The notes under the pieces: generated by a model
Seen by the model: only the letters and a program-made list of their open reading frames with translations
The model's database searches: none
What the model was told of the DNA's origin: nothing
Translations under genes and position numbers: made by a program
Source: Gemmatimonadota bacterium
Lineage (GTDB): Bacteria; Latescibacterota; UBA2968; UBA8231
Reading direction: 5' to 3'
Assembly: GCA_009840005.1 (NCBI GenBank)
Contig: VXOR01000073.1
Coordinates: 95,120 to 159,119 of the forward strand
Length of the DNA stretch: 64,000 nucleotides
Shown: positions 8,584 to 17,794 of the stretch, in pieces
Numbering within the stretch: position 1 is the stretch's first letter
Layout of the letters: each line of letters opens with the position of its first letter

Positions 8584-9926
8584 TCCACCTCGTCGTCGCG
8601 CACGGTGCGCATGTCGAGCAGGAGCCGCTCGCGGGCGATGCGACCGACTACGCCCTGCCGCCTGAGCTGGCGACCTAGCTGCTCGACCTGGACCGCGCTT
8701 GGCTGGAGGACCACGGCTCGGCTGGGGATCTCGGCTAGAGGCAAAGACCCGCTGCCGGCTTGCGCTAGCGATTCGACCACCTTGAGACGCAGGGCGCGGC
8801 AGACTTCCTCGGGCAGAAGGGACAGCAGCCTCTGGGCACGCTCCTCTAACGTCTCGACCGTCGCTCGCAGCATGGCTAGCGCTGGCAGGGCCTGCATTAG
8901 CTTGTTCGGCGGTAGGCGATAGAGCGACAACACCGCTTCGAGCGCGGCATAGATCAGCTTGTCGCAGCGCAGGGCGCGCATGAGCGGATTTTGGCGCACC
9001 TGCTCTACGTATAGGCGCTGGCCGGCGATGATACCGGCTTGCGGCCCGCCCAGCACTTTGTCGCCGCTAAAACTGACCGCGGCCACTCCGGCCTTGAGAC
9101 TGGCGGCGACCACCGGCTCGGGCGGCAGCCCCCACTGCTCCAGATCAACTAGGGCACCGCTTCCTAAGTCGTGGACCAGCGGTACCCCTGCGCGCTGGCT
9201 CAGGGCGGCCAAGTCCTTTAGGGCCACCTCGGCGGTAAAGCCCTGCACCTTGTAATTGCTCGGATGCACCACTAAAACGGCACCGGTTTCCGGGCTAACG
9301 GCACGCTCGTAGTCGTGCAAATGCGTGCGGTTCGTCGTGCCAACCTCGCGCAGTTTGGCTCCGCTGGCCGCGATGATTTCGGGCAGGCGGAATGAGCCGC
9401 CGATCTCGACTTGTTGCCCCCGCGAGACCACCACTTCCCGTCCCCGTGCCAAGGTGTCGAGCAGCAAGAGCACGGCGGCGGCGTTGTTGTTGACCACGGC
9501 GGCAGCTTCCGCAGCGCTCGCCGAGCATATGAGGGCCTCAACGTGCGCGACGCGCTCGCCGCGTTTGCCCGACTCCAGTTCAAATTCGAGGTTGCAATAG
9601 CCGGTGCTCACCCGTGCGACGGCCGCTTGGGCCGCTTGGGGCAGCGGGGCTCGGCCCAAGCCGGTGTGCAGCACCACGCCGGTGGCGTTGACGACGCGGT
9701 GCAGCCGAGGTTTAGCCTCTTGTTCGATACAGTGGCGTACGGCCCGCTCGATCCGCATATATAGGGGTGCCCGCTCCTCTTCTACAGTGCCTGCCCGCAC
9801 TTGGCGACGCACATCTGCAATGCAGCGGCGCACCAGCTCGACGACATAGGCGCGGTCGTACTCTTGCAAGAGGTCGGCGACCTGCTTGAGTATCTGATCT
9901 ACTGAGGGCAGCTTAGCTTCATTCAT
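8544..9926 (-). CDS. selA: L-seryl-tRNA(Sec) selenium transferase
   Basis: SelA is a PLP enzyme that converts Ser-tRNA(Sec) to Sec-tRNA(Sec) using selenophosphate. The 460-residue product has the family's usual length and motifs: RVVNATGVVLHTGLGRAPL (about 77-95), VVNNNAAAVLLLLDTLA (144-160), GTTNRTH (196-202), HDLGSGALVDL (252-262), and the PLP-lysine motif FSGDKVLGGPQAG with K290. This indicates selenocysteine coding, or at least selenium use. No selB, selC or selD lies in the window, although selA and selB are often adjacent. The downstream lipoprotein overlaps its 3' end. The ATG start has no clear Shine-Dalgarno sequence. Confidence 0.93.
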   Translation of the reverse strand: MNEAKLPSVDQILKQVADLLQEYDRAYVVELVRRCIADVRRQVRAGTVEEERAPLYMRIERAVRHCIEQEAKPRLHRVVNATGVVLHTGLGRAPLPQAAQAAVARVSTGYCNLEFELESGKRGERVAHVEALICSASAAEAAAVVNNNAAAVLLLLDTLARGREVVVSRGQQVEIGGSFRLPEIIAASGAKLREVGTTNRTHLHDYERAVSPETGAVLVVHPSNYKVQGFTAEVALKDLAALSQRAGVPLVHDLGSGALVDLEQWGLPPEPVVAASLKAGVAAVSFSGDKVLGGPQAGIIAGQRLYVEQVRQNPLMRALRCDKLIYAALEAVLSLYRLPPNKLMQALPALAMLRATVETLEERAQRLLSLLPEEVCRALRLKVVESLAQAGSGSLPLAEIPSRAVVLQPSAVQVEQLGRQLRRQGVVGRIARERLLLDMRTVRDDEVEWIAQALLHVTAQ

Positions 9927-10042
9927 GGAGGCGAAGTATAGGTTGCCCCTCTGCGGCCAGCAAGTAGTCTTTGCGCAATAGCCTTAATAACCTTATACTT
10001 GCAAAACCCCTTCCCCTGTTGTCCAATTCCAACTATTAGTCT

Positions 10043-12031
10043 ATGTCGCGCCCGGTTTACATCCTGGTGGCGCTGCTCCTGTGTGCTCTTGCACTGGACG
10101 CCGCCGAGCGCAGGAGTCCAAGTGTCCACGTGGTCAAACGAGGGGACACGCTGTCTGAGATAGCCGTGCGCTACCGAGTCTCGCAGGAGCAAATCAGGCG
10201 CTGGAACAAGCTCCGTAGCAGTAGGATATACACTGGCCAGAAACTCAAAGTTGGGTCGCCAGCGCGAAGCGGCGATTGGTATCGCGTCCGCCGCGGCGAC
10301 ACGCTCTCGAAAATCGCACGACAGTTCGCCATCCCAGTCTATAAACTCAAGGCGATCAACCGCCTCGACGGGGATGTCATCCACGTCGGGCAAAAGCTCC
10401 GCCTGAAATCGGCCGCGCCCGCTCGGAGTGCCTCAGCCGACGATCACGACGAAGAGCCGCGCGAATACACGGTTCGCCGCGGCGACACGCTCTCGAAAAT
10501 CGCCCTGCGATTTGACGTGGGCTTGGGTTTTTTGCGCCAGCTCAACAAGCTCAAAAGCGACCTTATTCGGCCCGGCCAAAAGCTCCGCCTGCGCGCTTCG
10601 CGGTTAGAGGAAGCCGTCCACGTGGTGAAAGAGGGCGAAACCCTGACTGAGATTGCCCGGCGCTACCGAGTCTCGGTCAGCCAATTGCAGCGCCTCAACG
10701 CCCTTGTCGGCGACCGGATTCTCATCGGCCAGAAGCTCCGCCTCAAAGATGCGGCGAGCACGGTACACATCGTGGAGCGCGGGGACGCGCTGTGGGAAAT
10801 TGCCCGTGCGTACGGCATCAGCGTCTATCGCCTCAAGATACTCAACGGCCTCCGGTCAAACCGCATCTACCCAGGCCAGGAACTCAAGCTCTACTCCGAC
10901 CGAAAGCTCGAACCGAGCGGCCCGCGGCTGGCCACGTACGTGGTGAAGCGGGGCGATTACCTCGCGCAGATCGCCCGCCTGCACCAGATGAGCGTGGCTG
11001 AAATCACCCGCCTCAACAAATTGAAAAAAAACGCCGTCATCCACCCGGGCGACCGGCTCAAGGTGCGGCCCATGCGCTGGGTGGAATTGTCTGAGATCAA
11101 TTGGGACGACCTGCAGATCCGCCGCGCTGACACGCCGAAAATTGCATCTGACAACGGCCCGTACTACTTCTCTAGGCCTCGCAATAAGCGTCAGCCGAGC
11201 AAGAAGTATTACGAACCCCATCCAAGCTCGCCGCGTCAGACGTATCGCCAAGCAGCGCGCCTGTGGCGGGAATTCGAGCACAAGGTCGGGAGCATGGGGC
11301 GCTTGAGCTCCCGGTTGGAAGGCTGGCACATCGTCCTCGACCCGGGCCACGGCGGGCTGGACCCGGGCGCATTAGTTTCTGCTCGCGACGGCAAAGGCAA
11401 CAGGCTCTATGTAGTAGAGGACGAGTACGTGTTCGACATCGCGCTGCGGGTCTATGTTTTGGCGCGCTTGCACGGGGCCCAAGTCACCATGACCCTACTC
11501 AGCCCCAACCACCTAATTCGCCAAAGCGAGCCGCCGACCCAGACCTTTGTCCACGAAAAGAACGAAGTGTACAACTGGGCCGCTTACAACCAGACCAACA
11601 AGCTCAGTGCTTGGCCGTGCTACAACAATCTTGAGACTCGCGTGCGCATTGCCCGTCAAGCCTTTGCCAATGCGCCCCGGGGCCGGCGCATCTTTCTCTC
11701 CCTTCACGCCGATAGCTCCCCCAAGGCCCCAGAAGCACCACTGGTTCTATACTACAAAAGCAGCAAGGGGCGCGTAGATCGCGTCTCGCGCCAGTTCGCC
11801 CGCTCCCTGCTCCCGGCCTTGGGGGCTGGTGCCCACGTCCGAGGGCAGGTGTTAGGAGTTTTGCGCAACAACCCGGCTGACGTCAAGGTCCTCATCGAAG
11901 TGCGCAACATGGCGTACCGGGACCACGTCTGGGCTTTGCGCTTTGAGGATCTGCGCCACCGCGATGCCGAAAAAGTGGTGCGCGGCCTCCTCGACCACGC
12001 CGCGAGTTCTACACTCCGCGCTGGCTACTAA
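10043..12031 (+). CDS. LysM-repeat N-acetylmuramoyl-L-alanine amidase (Amidase_3)
   Basis: This is a secreted peptidoglycan amidase that would cut the bond between MurNAc and L-Ala. A signal peptide (VYILVALLLCALALDAA) is followed by six LysM domains at about 28-71, 79-122, 145-188, 196-240, 246-290 and 303-348. Each has the form 'V.RGDTL..IA..Y..S...L...N.L....I..GQ.L.L'. A linker leads to the zinc amidase from residue 427. Ligand and catalytic candidates are H436 (DPGHGG), E459 or E461 (VVEDEY), H555 (LSLHAD) and E619 (VLIEVRN). Six LysM modules in front of one amidase is a high count. The likely role is cell separation or wall remodelling. It is monocistronic, with a strong terminator just after the stop. 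Confidence 0.92.
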   Translation: MSRPVYILVALLLCALALDAAERRSPSVHVVKRGDTLSEIAVRYRVSQEQIRRWNKLRSSRIYTGQKLKVGSPARSGDWYRVRRGDTLSKIARQFAIPVYKLKAINRLDGDVIHVGQKLRLKSAAPARSASADDHDEEPREYTVRRGDTLSKIALRFDVGLGFLRQLNKLKSDLIRPGQKLRLRASRLEEAVHVVKEGETLTEIARRYRVSVSQLQRLNALVGDRILIGQKLRLKDAASTVHIVERGDALWEIARAYGISVYRLKILNGLRSNRIYPGQELKLYSDRKLEPSGPRLATYVVKRGDYLAQIARLHQMSVAEITRLNKLKKNAVIHPGDRLKVRPMRWVELSEINWDDLQIRRADTPKIASDNGPYYFSRPRNKRQPSKKYYEPHPSSPRQTYRQAARLWREFEHKVGSMGRLSSRLEGWHIVLDPGHGGLDPGALVSARDGKGNRLYVVEDEYVFDIALRVYVLARLHGAQVTMTLLSPNHLIRQSEPPTQTFVHEKNEVYNWAAYNQTNKLSAWPCYNNLETRVRIARQAFANAPRGRRIFLSLHADSSPKAPEAPLVLYYKSSKGRVDRVSRQFARSLLPALGAGAHVRGQVLGVLRNNPADVKVLIEVRNMAYRDHVWALRFEDLRHRDAEKVVRGLLDHAASSTLRAGY

Positions 12032-12040
12032 AAACAAAAA

Positions 12041-12072
12041 AGCTCCGGGAGTGTTCGTCCCGGAGCTTTTTT
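12041..12072. terminator. Bidirectional terminator between the amidase gene and the 83-residue gene
   Basis: A perfect 10-bp stem (agctccggga 12041-12050 / tcccggagct 12058-12067) is followed by T6 on the plus strand and preceded by A-rich sequence that gives a T-run on the minus strand. It can end both convergent transcripts. Confidence 0.9.
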
Positions 12073-12093
12073 GTTGGTTTGTGCTATGCGGTG

Positions 12094-12345
12094 CTAAAAA
12101 GGTCGTTCTTCTATCAGCCGTTTAGCGGCCTTGCGCACGACTTCGGGTTCGAGGCCAGCCAGCTCGCACCAAGGATCAATCCTAGAGCTTTCGACAAAGG
12201 CCATCTCCGGGGTGTCATCTGGGGTTACCACGATCTCATCCATCTTGGATATTTCGCGTAAAGTACTGAGAATCATAGCGTTAGCAAGGCGTCGATAAGC
12301 CATCGCAATGCGTTCCACTTGGGCAATATCCTGATCTGTTCTCAT
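12094..12345 (-). CDS. Small conserved-looking protein of unknown function (83 aa)
   Basis: The product is 83 residues, acidic in the middle and helical at both ends, with no membrane segment or known motif. It is kept as a gene because AGGA lies 6 bases before the ATG and a bidirectional terminator ends it. It is also isolated by AT-rich DNA. The C-terminal part (ELAGLEPEVVRKAAKRLIEE) could be a short helix-turn-helix, which is only a guess. The 238 bases upstream (12346-12583) are AT-rich and non-coding and include two copies of caaaaaaataac. Confidence 0.6.
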   Translation of the reverse strand: MRTDQDIAQVERIAMAYRRLANAMILSTLREISKMDEIVVTPDDTPEMAFVESSRIDPWCELAGLEPEVVRKAAKRLIEERPF

Positions 12346-12583
12346 AGCACTTCCTGCGGGGTTAAGAGTATATGATATGCGACAAATAAAGAATCGAGGT
12401 GCTTAACTTCGTCTAAAAGCGTTCCTTCCTTTCTATAGACATAAAGAGTAGTGTTTACCGTCTAGCTATCTATAATGGTAAGAAATTTTCGCGCAAAATT
12501 TTCAAAAAAATAACGCGCCCGACAAAAAAATAACCGCAGCACCTGATGGCGCGGCGGCTATACTATTCGTAACTCGTTTTTTT

Positions 12584-13603
12584 TTAAATGTTTAGAAATT
12601 CTTCCCGCCGCACCGAGCGCTTTTCGGCAGCGGCCCGGTAGAGGCGGTAAACCCACTCGATAGTCTCCAAAGCCTCCGGTCCAAGCGAATAAGGGGTGCC
12701 CGCACCGGCTAGGCCACGCAAAAAATCGGCCCACTCCAGTTCCCACGAGCGATCCTCGCTTGGGTAGTCGAAGCACTCGATGTCCGGTGCGCCGCCTTGG
12801 GGATTGCGCCGCCCTACTACGGCGCGTTCTGGCCCATAAGCTCCCCCCAAGCCTTCAGCGCAGACGTAGCCGTCGCGCCCGAAAACCTCAAAGCTGAAGA
12901 GGTTTTTCCACTGGGTCCAACTCGCGTGCAGCGAGGCGATCTGTCCGGTAGCTGTGCGAAAGAGACCGTAGGCGTTGTCCTCCACGGGCGAGTCCCAGAA
13001 ATGGGTCTCGACATAGCCTGTGACTTCGGCAAAGTCCCCCAAGAGCCACTTGGCCAAGTCGATTAGATGCGCTCCTTGGTCCAAAAGCTCGCCGCCGCCC
13101 GCCTTTTCGGGATTGGTCCGCCACTCGCGCTCGTAGCCGGGCCGCCCACCGTGGCCGTAGCGCACCCGGATACTCAGCAGCGGGCCGATCTCGCCCGCCG
13201 TGCAGACCTCGTGCAGCTTTTGGACGGCGGGGTGATAGCGGTGGTTGTAGCCGACCTTGAGCACGCGCCCGCTCTGCTCGGCTGCGGCGACGGCCTGCCG
13301 GGCCTCTTGGGGGTTGCGTCCCAGCGGCTTTTCGCACAAGACGTGTTTGCCGGCCAAGAGGGCGGCGGTGCTGATGGAGGCTAGTGCGTCGTGCGTCGTC
13401 GCGACCACCGCGATGTCGAGATCGGCCGCGATTAGCTCCTCCCGCGAAGCGGCGACTGCGGCCCTGCATTCGTCGGCTAGTTCGATCGCGGCGGGCGCGT
13501 GCTCGTCGTAAATCAGGGTCACTGCGGACGCGGGATGGGCGTGGGCCGTAGCCGCCCGCCGCCGCCCCATGCGACCCGCTCCGACGATTCCCACCTTGTA
13601 CAC
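12584..13603 (-). CDS. Gfo/Idh/MocA family NAD(P)-dependent oxidoreductase
   Basis: The N-terminal Rossmann fold starts at residue 3 with VGIVGAGRMGRRRA, and the family motif CEKPLGRN lies at about 91-98. A C-terminal alpha/beta domain carries GGELLDQGAHLIDLAKWLLG, with the usual catalytic-site D and H. Such enzymes oxidise or reduce sugars, inositols or related polyols; the substrate cannot be told from sequence. Translation starts at GTG 13603, directly after the stop of the SDR gene (TGA then GTG), with AGGAGG eight bases upstream, so the two are coupled. The T-rich DNA after the stop may contain a weak terminator. Confidence 0.9.
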   Translation of the reverse strand: MYKVGIVGAGRMGRRRAATAHAHPASAVTLIYDEHAPAAIELADECRAAVAASREELIAADLDIAVVATTHDALASISTAALLAGKHVLCEKPLGRNPQEARQAVAAAEQSGRVLKVGYNHRYHPAVQKLHEVCTAGEIGPLLSIRVRYGHGGRPGYEREWRTNPEKAGGGELLDQGAHLIDLAKWLLGDFAEVTGYVETHFWDSPVEDNAYGLFRTATGQIASLHASWTQWKNLFSFEVFGRDGYVCAEGLGGAYGPERAVVGRRNPQGGAPDIECFDYPSEDRSWELEWADFLRGLAGAGTPYSLGPEALETIEWVYRLYRAAAEKRSVRREEFLNI

Positions 13604-14434
13604 TCAGTCCTCCTGCTGTTGGACGCGCCGCACGGCAAAGGCCTCTGTGGCCATGACCGCCTCGACATCGAAGGTTTTCCACGGGTCCCAAACCGCTGAC
13701 AGCAGCCGCCCCGTTAGCCCGTCTGAGCGCGCCGAGGCCAGATAGACTGCCAGCTCGGCCGCTCGCTCGCCCGTAGCGTCGCCCTCGCGCAGCAGGCGCT
13801 GATCCCGCTCGCGTTCCTCTGCGCTCACGGCCGCGCCGGCCGCTAACCGTTGGTCTAGCATCCGCGTGTTGATCGCTCCGGGGGCAATGGCGTTGACGTC
13901 AATGCCGTGCTCAGCCACTTCTCCAGCCAAGTTCTCGCTAAAGCGCACGACTGCGGCCTTGGAGGCGCTATACGCACTAAAGAAGGGCCGCGGCCCCACG
14001 GCACCGCCGCCCGAGAGGTTGATGATCTTGCCGTAGTGCTGGGCGATCATGGCCGGCAGGACCTTGCGGGTGCAGTAGAAACAGCCGCCGAGATTGACCT
14101 GTACCACCTGTATCCAAGCCTCTGGATCGACCTCTTCCACTCGCCCGATAGGCCCCTGAATTCCCGCGTTATTGACCAGCACATCGATCCCACCCCAAGC
14201 GGCGAGCACGTGCTCAATGGCCGAATCCACTTCCTCGCGCCGTCCCACATCCGCCTGTAGTTTCAATGCTGTTTGGCCTTGGTCTGCCAAAAGCGCGGCT
14301 GTCTCGTCCAGCTCTGATCCGGTGCGGGCCAAGATCGCCACGTGCGCCCCTTCCTGCGCCAAGGCCAAAGCAATGGCCCGACCAATGCCGCGCCCGCCGC
14401 CGGTCACTAGGCAACGCCTGCCTATCAGCTCCAT
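13604..14434 (-). CDS. Short-chain dehydrogenase/reductase (SDR)
   Basis: This is a classical SDR of 276 residues from ATG 14434 (MELIGRRCLVTGG). That start has GGAGG eight bases upstream, so the in-frame start at 14527 is not used. Motifs are the nucleotide-binding TGGGRGIG (about 9-16), NNAG, the catalytic serine in INLSGGG, and YSASK. It is followed without a gap by the Gfo/Idh/MocA gene, suggesting that the two act in one carbohydrate or polyol pathway. It may be annotated FabG-like by similarity, but no fatty-acid genes are near. Confidence 0.88.
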   Translation of the reverse strand: MELIGRRCLVTGGGRGIGRAIALALAQEGAHVAILARTGSELDETAALLADQGQTALKLQADVGRREEVDSAIEHVLAAWGGIDVLVNNAGIQGPIGRVEEVDPEAWIQVVQVNLGGCFYCTRKVLPAMIAQHYGKIINLSGGGAVGPRPFFSAYSASKAAVVRFSENLAGEVAEHGIDVNAIAPGAINTRMLDQRLAAGAAVSAEERERDQRLLREGDATGERAAELAVYLASARSDGLTGRLLSAVWDPWKTFDVEAVMATEAFAVRRVQQQED

Positions 14435-14565
14435 ATCGCGCTCCTCCGTCGCTTGAGCAAATATGCGGTGTTGGCTTGTTCTTGCCAAAGGCCAACAGGC
14501 CCGTCGTTGACCTAGCGTACCATTCATCCTAAATTAATAGGCATACATCTTAGCGAGCCTATTCG

Positions 14566-16014
14566 ATGTTCCTGCCCAGTACTGCACCCGACCTCAAAGC
14601 GCTCTGCCTCCACATCAATGCCCATTGTCCCACCGGCGGCCTTTTTGAAGGCGACCGCACCCATTTACACCCGGACAGTAATCTGCCGTGGCGCATTGCC
14701 CCGGAGCCGTTCTGGCTCTCGCCGGCGCAATATCGCTACCTAGACCAACTCGGCGGCGTCCTCCATCAGTTTTACAAGGCCTCCAACCAGCTCTACCACC
14801 AGAGCGTCAAAGGCGTCGAGCCGCCTTGGATTCACGAGTACTTGGATTTGGGCAAACCGAGTGCCGTGCGCGAAATGGGCCTCTGGAATCGCATCAAGTC
14901 CCAGTTGCCTTTGGTCATCCGTCCGGACCTGCTGCTCACCGAGGACGGCTTCAAGCTAGTCGAGCTAGACGCCATTCCCGGCGGCATGGGCTTCACCGCC
15001 CAAGTTTCGGAGGTTTATGCGGATCTCGGCTACGACATCATCGGCGGTGCCCGCGGCCTGATTGACCCGTTCTACGAAGCCATTGCCGCTGCCGCCAAGG
15101 TGGATGAGCCGCATTTCGCCCTCTTTGTCTCGGACGAATCCGAGGCCTATCGCCGCGAAATGGAATGGCTGGTCGAGCGCTTGCAGGCGGCTGGCAAGCC
15201 GGCCCGCAGTGCCCACCCGCGCGAGGCCCGCTTTGACGAAAATGGCCTCTTCCTCCAAAGCGCTGACGAGCCAGCCCCTTGGCGCATTGACGCGGCCTAT
15301 CGCTTCTTTGAGTTGTTCGACCTCAAAAACATTCCCAGGGCCGAGCTGTTTACCTATTTCACCAAGAAAAACGCCCTGTGCTTGACTCCGCCGCCGAAGG
15401 CATACCTCGAAGAAAAGCTCTGGCTGGCGTTCTACCACCACCCCGCGCTCAAATCCTATTGGCGCCGCACCTTGGGCAAGGAGCCTTTTGCCGCCTTAGA
15501 CAGCTTGATTCCGCGCTCGTGGATTGTCGATGCGCGGCCACTGCCGCCCCACGCTATCATTCCCGGTCTCGACATTGGCGGCCAGCCCGTCAGCGACTGG
15601 CAGCAGTTGAAGCACCTAACCAAGAAGCAGCGCGAGTTGGTGCTCAAGCCCTCGGGTTTTTCCAACATCGCGTATGAGAGCAAGGGCGTATCCATCGGCC
15701 ACGATCTGTCCGAAGCCGAGTGGGCCGAGCGCGTGCAAGAGGCCCTCGACCGCTTTGCACACCAGCCCTACATCTTACAGGAATTCCACAAGGCCGCCCG
15801 TCGCAGTGTGCGCTACTACGACTTCCACCGCGACGAGGTCGTGCCCATGCGGGGCCGGGTGATGCTGCGTCCTTATTACTACGTCATCGGCGATGTGCCG
15901 CACCTGTGCGGCATCCAAGCCCTAGTGTTCCCGGCCGACAAGAAGATCCTGCACGGCATGGTTGACGCCGCGATCATGCCCTGTGCTGTGTCCGCGGAAA
16001 AATCCCCTTTCTGA
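14566..16014 (+). CDS. Putative circularly permuted ATP-grasp-type ligase
   Basis: Two segments suggest the circularly permuted ATP-grasp group. RPDLLLTEDGFKLVELDAIP at about 122-141 is the acidic metal-binding half. ELVLKPSGFS...GVSIGHDLS...YILQEF at about 360-405 resembles the ATP-binding lysine, glycine-rich loop and 'QE' hinge. The family joins a carboxylate to an amine through an acyl phosphate; the substrates here are unknown. The product is 482 residues, cytosolic and without a signal peptide. It lies 5 bases upstream of larE, and larE overlaps def, so the three form one operon. The remote assignment is my inference from motif spacing. Confidence 0.5.
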   Translation: MFLPSTAPDLKALCLHINAHCPTGGLFEGDRTHLHPDSNLPWRIAPEPFWLSPAQYRYLDQLGGVLHQFYKASNQLYHQSVKGVEPPWIHEYLDLGKPSAVREMGLWNRIKSQLPLVIRPDLLLTEDGFKLVELDAIPGGMGFTAQVSEVYADLGYDIIGGARGLIDPFYEAIAAAAKVDEPHFALFVSDESEAYRREMEWLVERLQAAGKPARSAHPREARFDENGLFLQSADEPAPWRIDAAYRFFELFDLKNIPRAELFTYFTKKNALCLTPPPKAYLEEKLWLAFYHHPALKSYWRRTLGKEPFAALDSLIPRSWIVDARPLPPHAIIPGLDIGGQPVSDWQQLKHLTKKQRELVLKPSGFSNIAYESKGVSIGHDLSEAEWAERVQEALDRFAHQPYILQEFHKAARRSVRYYDFHRDEVVPMRGRVMLRPYYYVIGDVPHLCGIQALVFPADKKILHGMVDAAIMPCAVSAEKSPF

Positions 16015-16019
16015 CCGCC

Positions 16020-17069
16020 ATGATTTCCCTAGACGAAAAACTAGCGCATCTCGAAGATATTTTGCGCCCGATGGGACAGGTGCTGGTCGGCTATTCGGGC
16101 GGGGTCGATAGTGCCACGCTGGCAGTGGCGGCCCAGCGGGTCTTGGGCGAGGGGGCCATCTGCGTCACCGCGGACTCTGAGAGCTATGCCACCGGCGAGC
16201 TGGAGAAGGCCGCTGAGATCACCCGCGAGTTCGGCATCCGCCACGAGGTGGTCAAGACCCGCGAGTTGGACAATCCCGACTACGCCAAAAACGCGCCCAA
16301 CCGCTGCTACTACTGCAAGCAAGAGCTTTTCACCCACATGGAGCAGCTAGCGCGCAGCCTCAGTATCGATTACATCCTCTACGGCCAAAACGCCGACGAT
16401 ATTGGCGATTTCCGCCCTGGGGCTGCGGCTGCCCGCGAGCGCGGCGTCCACGCGCCCTTAGCCGAAGCGGGCCTGACCAAGGACGACGTGCGTGCCCTAG
16501 CCAAGCGCTGGGGGCTGACGGTGTGGGACCGCCCGGCCATGGCCTGCCTGTCGTCGCGCTTCCCCTACGGCACGCCAGTTACTGCCGAGGGCCTGCGCCA
16601 AATTGACTGTGCCGAGCGCTATCTGCGCGAGGTCTGTGGCTTCGATCAGGTCCGCGCCCGCCACCACGAGACGCTGTCGCGCATTGAGTTGCCCGCTGAG
16701 GACTTGACGCGCCTGCTGGGCGATCCGGGTGTGCGCCGGTCTTTGATGGAGCACTTGCGGGAAATTGGCTATCTGAAAACTACCGTCGATTTGTGCGGCT
16801 TTCGCTCCGGTAGCATGAACGAGGCGCTGCTATCCATCTCCGACTCCGGTGCCGACGAGCCGCTCTTTGCGCGGGTCAATCCACTGCTCGCAGCGCATTC
16901 GCTGCTGCCGGCCGCGTACGAACAGCGCGACCAAATGCTCGTCCTGCGCTTGCCCGCCGCAGGCATTGCCCGCCTCGCTGAAGTCCGGCTACGCTCGGCC
17001 CTAGTGGCTGCGCTCGCCGACTTGGGCCTGCGCTATGTTGCCCTCGAATTAGATCCCTTGGACGCATGA
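16020..17069 (+). CDS. larE: LarE-type ATP-dependent sacrificial sulfur transferase
   Basis: LarE adenylates a pyridinium carboxylate and donates cysteine sulfur to build the nickel-pincer nucleotide cofactor of lactate racemase (established for Lactiplantibacillus plantarum). The PP-loop VGYSGGVDSATLA at 23-35 binds ATP, and NRCYYCKQELF follows. MACLSSRFPYG places a cysteine at position 176, the same number as the sacrificial cysteine in the characterised enzyme. The protein is 349 residues, with about 70 residues beyond the LarE core. larA, larB and larC are absent here, so the cofactor link is inferred. The 3' end overlaps def as ATGA. Nickel-pincer enzymes other than lactate racemase are possible users. 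Confidence 0.87.
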   Translation: MISLDEKLAHLEDILRPMGQVLVGYSGGVDSATLAVAAQRVLGEGAICVTADSESYATGELEKAAEITREFGIRHEVVKTRELDNPDYAKNAPNRCYYCKQELFTHMEQLARSLSIDYILYGQNADDIGDFRPGAAAARERGVHAPLAEAGLTKDDVRALAKRWGLTVWDRPAMACLSSRFPYGTPVTAEGLRQIDCAERYLREVCGFDQVRARHHETLSRIELPAEDLTRLLGDPGVRRSLMEHLREIGYLKTTVDLCGFRSGSMNEALLSISDSGADEPLFARVNPLLAAHSLLPAAYEQRDQMLVLRLPAAGIARLAEVRLRSALVAALADLGLRYVALELDPLDA

Positions 17070-17593
17070 AACGCGAGATCGCACTGTTCGGAGCGCATTG
17101 CCTCCGCCAGAAGTGTGCGCGGGTTGCAGAGGTGGATGACACCATTCGCGCCCTCGTCGCCGACCTCTTCGACTCCATGCGCACCGCGGAGGGGGTCGGG
17201 CTTGCCGCTCCGCAGATTGGCGTCCTCAAGCGGGTCTGCGTCGTTGATGTGACCGCTCATCAGCCAAGCTACCAACCCGTGGCCTTAATCAATCCCAAGA
17301 TCACGGGCCATGAGGGCGAGCAAATCGGCGAGGAGGGCTGTCTGAGCTTTCCCGACCTGTACGGCGATGTCAAGCGCTACGCTTGGGTCGAAGTCGAGGC
17401 CATTGGCTTGGATGGCCAGCCTTTCAAAACCTCGGGCGAAGGTTTTTACGCCCGCGCCCTCCAGCACGAAATCGACCACCTCGACGGCAAGCTCTTCATC
17501 GACCACCTCAGCCCGCTCAAGCGCCAGCTCATGCGCGGCGCGCTCAAGCGGTTAAAAAAAGAGAGTCAGGCCAAAGCCTCGGCCATCCATTGA
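17066..17593 (+). CDS. def: Peptide deformylase
   Basis: This metallo-enzyme removes the formyl group from the initiator methionine of new proteins. All three signature motifs are present: GVGLAAPQIG (about 43-52), EGCLSFP (near 90) with the metal-binding cysteine, and QHEIDHLDG (near 132) with both metal histidines and the catalytic glutamate. The length of 175 is typical. The start overlaps the larE stop by four bases (ATGA), so it is translated by coupling. def is more often next to fmt; fmt is not here. tRNA-Asp begins 37 bases after the stop. Confidence 0.95.
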   Translation: MKREIALFGAHCLRQKCARVAEVDDTIRALVADLFDSMRTAEGVGLAAPQIGVLKRVCVVDVTAHQPSYQPVALINPKITGHEGEQIGEEGCLSFPDLYGDVKRYAWVEVEAIGLDGQPFKTSGEGFYARALQHEIDHLDGKLFIDHLSPLKRQLMRGALKRLKKESQAKASAIH

Positions 17594-17630
17594 CAGCATT
17601 TAGTCCGGCTCTTACCTTATCAAACGAAAT

Positions 17631-17707
17631 GGGGGCGTAGTTCAGTTGGTTAGAACGTCGGCCTGTCACGCCGAAGGTCGCGAGTTCGAGTCTCGTCGTC
17701 CCCGCCA
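17631..17707 (+). tRNA. tRNA-Asp (anticodon GTC)
   Basis: A 77-base cloverleaf includes an encoded CCA. The acceptor arm gggggcg pairs with cgtcccc with one G-T pair. The anticodon stem tcggc/gccga encloses the loop ctgtcac with GTC in the middle, and the T arm carries gttcgag. The discriminator base is G, as expected for Asp. It lies between def and the aldolase gene and is followed by a terminator. Confidence 0.96.
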
Positions 17708-17714
17708 TTTTGCC

Positions 17715-17757
17715 AGCTCCTTGAGCGCGCTTTGCGCGGTTGAGGAGCTTTTCTTTT
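17715..17757 (+). terminator. Rho-independent terminator after tRNA-Asp
   Basis: The two 16-base arms start at agctcc (17715) and end at ggagct (17749), with one mismatch and some G-T pairs around a TTT loop. A TTTTCTTTT tract follows. It ends the def/tRNA transcript before the aldolase gene. Confidence 0.85.
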
Positions 17758-17794
17758 GTCAATTTCTACTTCTCACATGCGAGAAAGGTACAAA

